From Chlorobium sp. (GTDB taxonomy: Bacteria; Bacteroidota; Chlorobiia; Chlorobiales; Chlorobiaceae), in contig JANQMO010000047.1 of NCBI GenBank assembly GCA_028280025.1, positions 1 through 12,666 on the forward strand: a stretch of 12,666 nt of DNA. The letters are read 5' to 3'. The position numbers and the translations under genes were made by a program. The notes below the pieces were generated by a model. The model did not search any database. It was not told where the DNA came from and worked only from the letters and a program-made list of their open reading frames with translations. Each line of letters starts with the position of its first letter. Positions within the stretch are counted from its first letter, which is position 1. This document shows, one piece after another, positions 1 to 5,897 of the stretch.

Positions 1-352
1 CAAATGCTCCATAATAGTAAGTTTTTTAAAAACAATCTGCTTTACTGTGTTTGTAGAGAGGTTATCCCTCACCTGTCAGGTAAGCATGAAAACTGATAAA
101 GAGCCGCATTTATTGAACCCCTTCGGGATTGCCGATCATGCCACATCTGCTTCGTTACAGGGAACTTGCGGTAGAGCACTACAGCGGCATTCCCTGTGCC
201 TTGCATCTGTGGCATGCTCGGCAATCCCGAAGGGGTTCAATAAATGCGGCTCTTTATCAGTTTTCATGCTTACCTGACAGGTGAGGGATAACCTCTCTAC
301 AAATACAGTAGAACAGATTGTTTTTAAAAAACTTACTATTATGGAGCATTTG
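1..352. repeat. Giant near-perfect palindrome, 145-base arms
   Basis: Bases 1-145 are the reverse complement of 208-352: every position i pairs with 353-i, with no insertion or deletion. Only positions 40, 42, 49 and 136 fail to pair by Watson-Crick rules (141 of 145). In a plus-strand RNA, 42 and 49 would be U-G/G-U wobbles. The 62-base centre is also partly self-complementary: 157-164 can pair with 190-197, and 171-174 with 179-182 around a 4-base loop. Either strand could therefore fold into one hairpin of about 350 nt, or extrude as a cruciform. The outer arm is AT-rich and the inner arm is GC-richer. No transposase or credible gene lies inside. It may be a palindromic MITE, a fused pair of inverted repeats, or a structural RNA. 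The left arm starts at the first base of the window, so the full length and any target duplication cannot be seen. Confidence 0.95.
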
Positions 353-371
353 TTGAAACGCTCAGTTTAGG

Positions 372-1487
372 TTATAAATACTCCTCGAAGCCTTCACGCC
401 GGAGTAAATCCACCACCTTGCGTACATCCTGGGATTTGTCCCTGCGGCAGACAAGGAGCGCATCGCTGGTATCGATAACGATGATATCCTCGAGACCGAC
501 GATCGCAACGGCTTTCTTTCCATCCTTTATCACAAAATTGTTTGCCGATTCTACCTGAAAGAGATGAGGATCGACCTTATCGGAAGCCTCGACATCTTTC
601 CTGTCGATTTTGAGCACTTCATCCCAGCTTCCCAGGTCGGTCCAGCCGAAATCGCCTGCAAGCATGCAGACGTTCTCAGCTTTTTCCATGATGCCGTAGG
701 TAATCGAAACAGAGTGAATCCAGCTATAGACATCTTCGATGATCTCCCGCTCCCTCTCACTGCCGATAGCATTGTAGATGCTCAGGAGATCCTTGTAAAG
801 ATCGGGCATGGACCGTTCGAACTCGCAGTACGCAACATCGATATGCCAGATAAGAATACCGCTGTTCCAGTAAAAATCACCGCTGTCAAGAAATTCCTGG
901 GCTGTAGTGCTGTCCGGTTTTTCCGCAAAAGCTTTGACGGTAAACATTGGAATACCGCTTTCCGGCAGACAGTCCTTTGCAGGATGGAGTTTGTCAACCT
1001 GAATATAACCGTATTCGGTCTCCGGGCGGTCCGGTGTAATACCGATGGTCACAATGGCTTTTGCGGCACTGCCCACTGCCAAACCCGCAGAAAGCAGCTC
1101 ACCGAACCTTTTCCGGTCAAGCACCAGGAGGTCTGCGGGAACAACGATCATCAGGGCATCGGGATCTTTTTTGCCTATATAGGCAGCGGCAAGGGCAATC
1201 GTTGGAGCCGTATTTCTGGCAACAGGTTCAACAAGTATATTTTCCGCCGGGAACTCCGGCAGCAGTTTCTGCGTCATCGATGCCCCCTCTGTATTGGTCA
1301 CAACGAATATATTTTCCGCAGGAACCGATTCCCTCATTCGGGCAACCGCAGCCTCGATCATTGTTCCGCCGTCGAAAACGTCGATAAACTCTTTGGGTGC
1401 TTTTTTCCTTGAACAGGGCCATAACATCAAACCGCCGGTTCCTCCGGCCATGATAACTGCATAAAGATGTTCGCGTGGAACTCCCAT
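372..1487 (-). CDS. manC: Mannose-1-phosphate guanylyltransferase (GDP-mannose pyrophosphorylase), single domain
   Basis: The predicted enzyme joins mannose-1-phosphate and GTP to give GDP-mannose, a cytoplasmic precursor for LPS or exopolysaccharide sugars. From ATG 1487 it has 371 residues, the usual size of the form without the phosphomannose-isomerase domain. Family landmarks are YAVIMAGGTG (about 9-18), RKKAPKEF (27-34), EPVARNTAPTIALAA, FAEKPD, YWNSGI, YGIMEKA, GDFGWTDLGSWDEV and a C-terminal ALLVCRRDKSQDVRKVV stretch. The signature loop is abnormal: GGTGGLMLWPCSR replaces the usual GGTGTRLWPxSR, with one extra residue and no Arg. VVPADLL replaces the common PADH or PSDH, and ITYG replaces IDYG. 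The frame is intact, so it may be a divergent enzyme, or one with reduced or altered activity. A TTG start at 1514 would add nine residues. Neither start has a strong Shine-Dalgarno, and ATG is preferred because the family domain begins just after it. It is divergent from rsmG and ends 19 bases from the palindrome. Confidence 0.85.
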   Translation of the reverse strand: MGVPREHLYAVIMAGGTGGLMLWPCSRKKAPKEFIDVFDGGTMIEAAVARMRESVPAENIFVVTNTEGASMTQKLLPEFPAENILVEPVARNTAPTIALAAAYIGKKDPDALMIVVPADLLVLDRKRFGELLSAGLAVGSAAKAIVTIGITPDRPETEYGYIQVDKLHPAKDCLPESGIPMFTVKAFAEKPDSTTAQEFLDSGDFYWNSGILIWHIDVAYCEFERSMPDLYKDLLSIYNAIGSEREREIIEDVYSWIHSVSITYGIMEKAENVCMLAGDFGWTDLGSWDEVLKIDRKDVEASDKVDPHLFQVESANNFVIKDGKKAVAIVGLEDIIVIDTSDALLVCRRDKSQDVRKVVDLLRREGFEEYL

Positions 1488-1573
1488 ATGGTGCAACTTC
1501 GTTACGCTTGTCAAGACGGCTCAACAAAAAAAGCAAAGCAAACAGAAACGGTCTTCAGTAAAACAATGTATAC

Positions 1574-1579
1574 ATTATA
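1574..1579 (-). promoter_or_regulatory. Candidate -10 box for manC in the divergent gap
   Basis: The 151-base gap between manC and rsmG contains a TATAAT hexamer on the minus strand, about 87 bases upstream of the manC ATG. A TTGATG lies 20 bases further upstream, which is longer than the ideal -35 spacing, so the match is incomplete. The hexamer overlaps the perfect 10-base palindrome ATGTATACAT (1566-1575), which could be an operator or simply AT-rich promoter DNA. On the plus strand a weak TATACA (1576-1581) could serve rsmG. This is pattern inference only. Confidence 0.35.
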
Positions 1580-1638
1580 CATAATTTAACGGACAGCATC
1601 ATCAATCCCATACCCGGTCCTGTTCAAAGTCAGGCACA

Positions 1639-2331
1639 ATGAAAACAGGCTCTAAAGAAACAATACAACAAGCCTGCCGCGACAGGGGTCTGGCACTGGA
1701 TACCAAACAACTGCAGCAGCTCGAAAAGTACGCTGCGCTTCTGGAAGAGGCCAACCGGACCGTCAATCTCGTCAGCCGCAAGGAACAGGCTCCATTGCTG
1801 ATCCGTCATATATTCCATTCCCTCCTTATCGGTTTTTTCCATCCGTTCACATCAGGAGAAAAAGTTCTCGATATCGGTACAGGGGGCGGCCTGCCCGGCA
1901 TCCCCCTTTCCATCGCTTTTCCGGACACTCAGTTTCTGCTTATAGACGCAACCGGTAAAAAGATCAATGCATGCCGTCAGATGATCGAAACACTGGGACT
2001 GAAAAATGTCCTTGCAAACAAAACACGTGCGGAGGAACTGAAGGGAGTTGTTTTCGATACGGTTCTCAGCCGCCAGGTGGCACCGCTGCAGATCCTGTGC
2101 GGCTATGCGCATGGGCTCCTACGCCCTGACGGTGCGCTTATCTGCCTGAAAGGAGGAAACCTGGATGAGGAAATCAGCGCAGCTCTTGCCGATGCGCATA
2201 GAAACAGCGGTTTCCCTGCCGACATCTCACTGCAGCCGATTGACGAGTTTGACGAGTGCTTCCTGAAGAAATATGTTGTTATTGCTTCCGGACACATCTC
2301 CCCGGAAAAGCAAAAAACAAACGAGCCATGA
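1639..2331 (+). CDS. rsmG: 16S rRNA (guanine-527 N7)-methyltransferase RsmG (GidB)
   Basis: RsmG uses S-adenosylmethionine to methylate N7 of G527 in 16S rRNA, in the decoding region of the 30S subunit. Its loss gives low-level streptomycin resistance in several bacteria. The 230-residue protein fits the family length. An N-terminal helical part is followed by the SAM-binding motif VLDIGTGGGLPGIPL (about 76-90), then LIDATGKK (about 101-108) and DTVLSRQVAPL (about 140-150). The last corresponds to the family's SRAVA motif, with Gln for Ala. The start is ATG with AGG four bases upstream. It is the only plus-strand gene in the window. It diverges from manC and converges on rplQ, and its TGA stop (2329-2331) lies inside the terminator hairpin of the opposing operon. 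Confidence 0.95.
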   Translation: MKTGSKETIQQACRDRGLALDTKQLQQLEKYAALLEEANRTVNLVSRKEQAPLLIRHIFHSLLIGFFHPFTSGEKVLDIGTGGGLPGIPLSIAFPDTQFLLIDATGKKINACRQMIETLGLKNVLANKTRAEELKGVVFDTVLSRQVAPLQILCGYAHGLLRPDGALICLKGGNLDEEISAALADAHRNSGFPADISLQPIDEFDECFLKKYVVIASGHISPEKQKTNEP

Positions 2332-2356
2332 AAAACAGTATGCTTTTCACGGCTCG
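2305..2356 (-). terminator. Rho-independent terminator of the spc-alpha ribosomal cluster
   Basis: On the minus strand, about 50 bases after the rplQ stop, CGAGCCGTGAAAA (2356-2344) pairs with TTTTTCATGGCTCG-type sequence (2334-2322). This gives a 13-base-pair stem with a single G-U wobble, extendable by two pairs. It is followed at once by a T-rich tract (TTTGTTTTTTG, 2321-2311). On the plus strand the wobble becomes an A-C mismatch and no good U-tract follows, so the signal is directional and serves the ribosomal operon. It overlaps the last coding bases and stop of rsmG. Confidence 0.85.
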
Positions 2357-2406
2357 CATCGAGTGTCTTTAATGCCGTCAGGAAGTAAAGCGTTGCTGTC
2401 TTCGCC

Positions 2407-2994
2407 TTACTCTTTTTCCCCGTCCTTTTCCTCTTTTTCTTCAGAAGCGGACCCGGCCTCGCCGGTTTCTGCCGATGGCACCGCTGCAGTATCCTCGGAA
2501 ACTGCAGGCTCTTTCTCCTCGGTCGCTGCAATATCCTCAGCCCCGGATGTGCTCTCTTTTGCGACAGCTTTTTTGGAGCCCCGAACACGTTTCGAACGAT
2601 CCTGCCTGACCTGCTTGCCGGAATCTACCGGAGCTTCCGTATAATCGACAAGCTCAAGGACTGCCATTTTGGCCGCATCACCGTAACGGGGGGCGAGTTT
2701 GACAACCCTCGTATACCCGCCGTTCCTGTCTGCAACCATGCCGACAATATCTTCGAAGAGCTCACGAACAGCCGCCTTGTCACGAATCTTGCGAAAAATG
2801 ATACGCTGCGCATGTACCGTACCGTCTTTTGCTTTCGTGATAATTTTTTCCACATACTGCCGCGCCTCTTTTGCTTTCGCCTCTGTTGTCTCGATACGCT
2901 TATGCAGCAGCAACTGCGTCGATAAATTGGCAAGCGTCGCTTTTCTATGAGGAGCCGTTCTCCCGAGTTTTCTTGCTGGTTTGACTTTACGCAT
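2407..2994 (-). CDS. rplQ: 50S ribosomal protein L17 with long acidic C-terminal tail
   Basis: L17 is a large-subunit protein located near the peptide exit side. Residues 1 to about 120 match the L17 core: MRKVKPARKLGRT at the start, LANLSTQLLLHKRIETTEAKA-type helices, and DRNGGYTRVVKLAPRYGDAAKMAVLELV near 89-116. Residues 121-195 are an added low-complexity tail. It begins basic (about 127-146) and becomes strongly acidic: 17 Asp/Glu among the last 49 residues, rich in Ala, Ser, Thr and Gly. Typical L17 is about 115-130 residues, so the 195-residue length comes from this tail. It is the last gene of the cluster, 145 bases after rpoA, followed by a strong terminator. The start is the ATG that opens the conserved MRK sequence. 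Confidence 0.97.
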   Translation of the reverse strand: MRKVKPARKLGRTAPHRKATLANLSTQLLLHKRIETTEAKAKEARQYVEKIITKAKDGTVHAQRIIFRKIRDKAAVRELFEDIVGMVADRNGGYTRVVKLAPRYGDAAKMAVLELVDYTEAPVDSGKQVRQDRSKRVRGSKKAVAKESTSGAEDIAATEEKEPAVSEDTAAVPSAETGEAGSASEEKEEKDGEKE

Positions 2995-3058
2995 AACGGT
3001 ATGGTTCTCTTTTGAACACCTCTGTAAATCTGTTTCGCGATTTCAATTGCTTTGTTGA

Positions 3059-3075
3059 TCCCGATGCAATCGGGA
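3059..3075. promoter_or_regulatory. Small hairpin in the 145-base rpoA-rplQ gap
   Basis: TCCCGAT (3059-3065) and ATCGGGA (3069-3075) form a perfect 7-base-pair stem with a 3-base loop. It lies in the rplQ leader, 65-81 bases upstream of its ATG. No U-tract follows in the minus direction, so it is not an intrinsic terminator. It could be an mRNA stability or processing site. A weak promoter-like pair (TTGAAT, then TATTGT 18 bases later) sits just upstream on the minus strand. The function is unknown. Confidence 0.4.
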
Positions 3076-3139
3076 CCCATCACAATACATAGAGATACCT
3101 CAGGAATTCAAAATAATCTTTTACTATTACTTTTTTGTC

Positions 3140-4126
3140 TTATCCCTTCATCTGATACTTGGTGATGTCCATACCAAATTTCAGTTCGAATTTATCAAGC
3201 TGCTCTTTGAGCTCGGTGAGGGATTTTTTCCCGAAATTCTTATAGGTAAGCAGCTCTTCTTCCTTTCGCGACACCAGGTCGCCGAGTGTTTCAATTTCGG
3301 CAAGCCTCAGACAGTTATGAGAGCGAACCGAAAGGTCAAGATCCTCGATTCTTGTCTGCAGAAGCTTGCGCATCGTTTCAAACTCGTCGTCCTGCTGCTT
3401 GTATTCTTCCTCGGTGAACTCTTCCTCGGTCGGCGAGAAATTTGCAAAGAGCGAAACGTGATCGTTGATGATCTTGCCTGCAAGACTGATCGAATCATCC
3501 GGCGATATCGAACCATCGGTTTCAACATCGAGAATCATTTTCTCATAATCGGTACGCTGCCCGACCCTGGTGTTTTCAACCGAAAACTTCACGTTTTTGA
3601 TCGGGGTGAAAATTGCGTCGAGAGCGATAAACCCGATCGGCATCCCGTCTCCTCCGTTTTCCTCCGCCGGCACATACCCTCTGCCCCGTCCGATATAGAC
3701 ATCCATAGTCAACGTTGCGTCGGCATTCACCGTCGCAATATGCAGTTCCTTGTTCAGAACTTCGAACTCTCCCTCCTGCGCAACAATGTCTCCTGCTGTT
3801 ACATCAGCAGGTCCCTCTATGGAAACCGTCGTCTTGCAGCTCCGTTTGCTCGAGGATTTGAAGCGGACCTTTTTGAGGTTGAGAATGATTTCCGGAACAT
3901 CTTCACGAATACCGTCAATTGCCGAGAACTCATGAAAAACACCCTCTATTTTAACCCCGGTTATCGCTGTTCCCGGCAGCGAAGCGAGAAGCACTCTACG
4001 CATTGCATTACCCAGCGTCACACCGTAGCCGCGTTCGAGAGGTTGGGCAATAAATGTACCGGTCCGGTCATTGTGCGATCCTTCATCGACCTCGATTTTC
4101 TCAGGCATCTGCATTTGGTATATCAT
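3140..4126 (-). CDS. rpoA: DNA-directed RNA polymerase subunit alpha
   Basis: The alpha subunit dimerises to nucleate RNA polymerase assembly and contacts activators and UP elements. The 328-residue length is normal. The N-terminal domain (1 to about 232) includes the conserved block PLERGYGVTLGNAMRRVLLASLPG (about 29-52) and the GRGRGYVPAEEN segment (about 146-157). An acidic linker (about 233-252) leads to the C-terminal domain (about 253-318). There VRSHNCL contains R268, N271 and C272, equivalent to E. coli R265, N268 and C269. KNFGKKSL (296-303) is the second DNA-contact element. The start is ATG 4126, 30 bases after rpsD. It lies in the usual alpha-operon position between rpsD and rplQ. 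Confidence 0.98.
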   Translation of the reverse strand: MIYQMQMPEKIEVDEGSHNDRTGTFIAQPLERGYGVTLGNAMRRVLLASLPGTAITGVKIEGVFHEFSAIDGIREDVPEIILNLKKVRFKSSSKRSCKTTVSIEGPADVTAGDIVAQEGEFEVLNKELHIATVNADATLTMDVYIGRGRGYVPAEENGGDGMPIGFIALDAIFTPIKNVKFSVENTRVGQRTDYEKMILDVETDGSISPDDSISLAGKIINDHVSLFANFSPTEEEFTEEEYKQQDDEFETMRKLLQTRIEDLDLSVRSHNCLRLAEIETLGDLVSRKEEELLTYKNFGKKSLTELKEQLDKFELKFGMDITKYQMKG

Positions 4127-4156
4127 CGTCCTTTATACCTTAGAGTTTCATTAAAA

Positions 4157-4768
4157 TCACTTGGAGTACAACTCAACCACAAGCTGTTCGTTGAACTGTT
4201 CCTGAACCTCTTCCCGCTCGGGAATGGTAAGGAACACGGCTTTTTTATGTGCCTTGTCAACCTGTATCCATGAAGGAATCCGCGATTCCGGAGCCTTGTT
4301 GAGGGAATCGGCCACCGCATCGAGGTTCCGGCTTTTCTGCCTGAATTCTATAGCGTCACCCGGCTTCATCAGATAAGAAGGAATATTGACTTTTCTACCG
4401 TTGATCATGAGATGTCCGTGGGTAACCAGTTGCCTTGCCCCCGCTCTTGACGGCGAAAACCCTGCCCGGAAAACCACGTTGTCAAAACGCCTCTCAAGAA
4501 GCTTCACAAGGTTGTCACCGGTAACGCCGCGCTGTGCAACAGCCTTCTTGTAATAATTTCTGAACTGCTTTTCAAGAATACCGTACAGATATTTCATCTT
4601 CTGTTTTTCACGAAGCTGCAGCGCGTATTCCGATACTTTTCCCCTTCTCGACTGACCGTGTTCTCCAGGCGCGTACGGCCGCCTTTCAAGATATTTTTCA
4701 GCCTTCGGCGAAAGAGCGATCCCCAACCTTCTTGAGACTTTCGTGATTGAACCTCTGAATCTTGCCAT
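4157..4768 (-). CDS. rpsD: 30S ribosomal protein S4
   Basis: S4 is a primary 16S rRNA-binding protein that nucleates assembly of the 30S body. In many bacteria it represses its own alpha operon. The 203-residue protein has the N-terminal S4 domain, with RRPYAPGEHGQSRRGK near 29-44, and then the S4 RNA-binding fold (LLERRFDNVVFRAGF, about 88-102, and the GHLMINGRKVNIPSYLMKPGD region). The N-terminus has no cysteines, so this is the zinc-free form. It follows rpsK by 43 bases and precedes rpoA by 30. I could not recognise an S4-type pseudoknot target in the leader by eye. Confidence 0.98.
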   Translation of the reverse strand: MARFRGSITKVSRRLGIALSPKAEKYLERRPYAPGEHGQSRRGKVSEYALQLREKQKMKYLYGILEKQFRNYYKKAVAQRGVTGDNLVKLLERRFDNVVFRAGFSPSRAGARQLVTHGHLMINGRKVNIPSYLMKPGDAIEFRQKSRNLDAVADSLNKAPESRIPSWIQVDKAHKKAVFLTIPEREEVQEQFNEQLVVELYSK

Positions 4769-4811
4769 ATCAAATTAACTCATTGAAATATTCTTGTTGG
4801 ATAACCGGTGA

Positions 4812-5195
4812 TCAGACCCTTCTGCGCTTCGGCGGTCTGCAGCCGTTGTGTGGAAGCGGCGTTATATCCTTGATAGACCGCACTTCGAGACCAGCGCCCT
4901 GCAAGGCTCTGATGGCAGCATCCCGCCCCGAACCAGGTCCTTTGATAAGCACATGCACATAACGCATACCAAGATCATAGGCTTCTTTGGCAGCCGCTTC
5001 AGAGGTAATCTGCGATGCGTAAGGCGTATTTTTTTTCGACCCTTTGAAACCGTTCTTTCCGGCACTTGACCAGGAAACCGTGTTGCCCTGCATGTCGGTG
5101 ATCGTTACCAGTACGTTGTTGAACGACGCCTTGATATGCACCGTACCTTCAGAAGTAACTTTTACCTTTTTCTTTTTTCTGCTTGATGTAGCCAT
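4812..5195 (-). CDS. rpsK: 30S ribosomal protein S11
   Basis: S11 lies on the platform of the 30S subunit near the mRNA exit channel. The 127-residue product has the normal length. It shows a basic N-terminus (SRKKKKVKV), HIKASFNNVLVTITDMQGN, SSAGKNGFKGSKKNTPYA, VLIKGPGSGRDAAIRAL, and the invariant C-terminus DITPLPHNGCRPPKRRRV. The start ATG 5195 is 49 bases after rpsM, and the next gene downstream is rpsD. Nothing is missing or abnormal. Confidence 0.98.
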   Translation of the reverse strand: MATSSRKKKKVKVTSEGTVHIKASFNNVLVTITDMQGNTVSWSSAGKNGFKGSKKNTPYASQITSEAAAKEAYDLGMRYVHVLIKGPGSGRDAAIRALQGAGLEVRSIKDITPLPHNGCRPPKRRRV

Positions 5196-5244
5196 GTATC
5201 TTTACAATCTTTGATATCAGTATTTGCTGCCTCAATGTCGGTTC

Positions 5245-5622
5245 TTATTTCTTGACCGCTTTTTTCTTGCCGGCGACAGTCTTGCGCCTGCCCTTTCGTG
5301 TTCTTGCGTTCGTCTGTGTCCTCTGCCCCCTCACCGGCAGTGACCGGCGGTGACGGAGACCCCGGTAACAACCAATATCCATCAACCGCTTGAGAGCAAG
5401 CTGCTGCTCGCCTCTTGCCTGACCTTCTACGATGTAATCCTCAGCGATAATTTCCCTGATCGTATGGGCTTCGTCGTCGTTCAGCTCCGACACCTTCCTC
5501 GAAGGATCAATGCCGGCCCGCTCAAGAATAGTATTTGCCGATGTTCTCCCGATACCGTAAATGTGTGTCAAAGCAATGACAGCATGTTTGTTCAACGGCA
5601 AATTTACCCCAGCAATCCTCAT
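5245..5622 (-). CDS. rpsM: 30S ribosomal protein S13
   Basis: S13 forms part of the head of the 30S subunit and takes part in bridges to the 50S subunit and in tRNA contact at the P site. The 125 residues begin MRIAGVNLPLNKHAVIALTHIYGIG, the helical rRNA-binding start of the family. They continue with GCYRGLRHRRSLPVRGQRTQTNARTRKG and end in a Lys-rich tail (KTVAGKKKAVKK) that would reach the P-site tRNA. It follows rpmJ by 41 bases. AAAGAA just before the ATG is a weak ribosome-binding site. Confidence 0.98.
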   Translation of the reverse strand: MRIAGVNLPLNKHAVIALTHIYGIGRTSANTILERAGIDPSRKVSELNDDEAHTIREIIAEDYIVEGQARGEQQLALKRLMDIGCYRGLRHRRSLPVRGQRTQTNARTRKGRRKTVAGKKKAVKK

Positions 5623-5663
5623 AGTTCTTTAATAATTCGTTATTCCTGATTTAGTATACCTTG

Positions 5664-5780
5664 TCAGCCCTGGCGCTGCTTGTGGCTCGGATTCACCTTG
5701 CAGATCACATACCGTCTGCCCCTGCGCCTGATAATACGGCAGTGCTCGCAACGTTTTTTTATGGATGAATATACTTTCAT
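5664..5780 (-). CDS. rpmJ: 50S ribosomal protein L36 (38 aa, zinc-binding form)
   Basis: This very small gene encodes 38 residues. It begins MKVYSSIKKRCEHC and ends NPSHKQRQG followed by TGA. Zinc ligands C11, C14, C27 and H33 are all present, so it is the C+ (zinc ribbon) form, unlike the cysteine-free S4 and S14 of the same cluster. L36 binds 23S rRNA late in 50S assembly. It sits in its usual place between infA and rpsM. The 117-base gap before it contains a candidate promoter, so rpmJ may be the first gene of a separately transcribed alpha-operon unit. Confidence 0.97.
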   Translation of the reverse strand: MKVYSSIKKRCEHCRIIRRRGRRYVICKVNPSHKQRQG

Positions 5781-5829
5781 GATCAATACCTTCTGTGAAT
5801 AATTTTGGCCCAAAACAGAAAAGGCCTTT

Positions 5830-5859
5830 AATATAGCAAATATTCAAAACAATATCCAA
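5830..5859 (-). promoter_or_regulatory. Candidate internal promoter upstream of rpmJ
   Basis: On the minus strand TTGGAT (5859-5854) and TATATT (5835-5830) are 18 bases apart, a plausible sigma-70-type pair. The -10 is good and the -35 is weak (TTG only). The predicted start falls within the palindrome AAAGGCCTTT (5820-5829), about 40-45 bases before the rpmJ ATG. A second palindrome, TTTTGGGCCAAAA (5803-5815), lies in the leader. This would drive rpmJ-rpsM-rpsK-rpsD-rpoA-rplQ independently of the upstream genes. It is inferred from motif and gap length. Confidence 0.45.
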
Positions 5860-5881
5860 GTCCCCGCCAAAACAATATCCA
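5845..5881. repeat. 14-base direct repeat, 23-base period, at the rpmJ promoter
   Basis: CAAAACAATATCCA occurs exactly at 5845-5858 and again at 5868-5881. The 23-base period is roughly two helical turns. The promoter-proximal copy overlaps the proposed -35 box and the distal copy lies just upstream of it. This is the arrangement expected for two protomers of a DNA-binding regulator on one face of the helix. It could equally be a local tandem duplication. No palindrome is present within the unit. Confidence 0.85.
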
Positions 5882-5897
5882 TCTCACACCAAACGCA

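Noticed and set aside
47..277. 76-residue plus-strand reading frame inside the palindrome
   Set aside because: It runs through both arms and the centre, has no ribosome-binding site or recognisable domain, and its two ends are simply translations of mirrored DNA.
1..352. CRISPR array or retron-type RNA as explanation of the left-end repeats
   Set aside because: There is one inverted pair and no series of direct repeats with spacers, and no cas or reverse transcriptase gene is present in the window.
564..1412. 282-residue plus-strand frame opposite manC
   Set aside because: It is fully antisense to a gene with clear family motifs; its His/Arg/Phe-rich composition is typical of a shadow frame.
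3059..3075. Hairpin before rplQ as a transcription terminator
   Set aside because: No T-tract follows on either strand, and a better terminator exists after rplQ.
2625..3083. 152-residue minus-strand frame starting in the rplQ leader
   Set aside because: Nearly all of it is rplQ read in another frame; only the first 30 residues or so come from the gap, and nothing supports translation.
3317..4273. 318-residue plus-strand frame opposite rpoA
   Set aside because: Antisense to the complete and conserved rpoA and the end of rpsD.
5629..5859. 76-residue minus-strand frame over rpmJ
   Set aside because: It is an out-of-frame reading of rpmJ and its leader; the 38-residue L36 frame with all four zinc ligands is the real gene.
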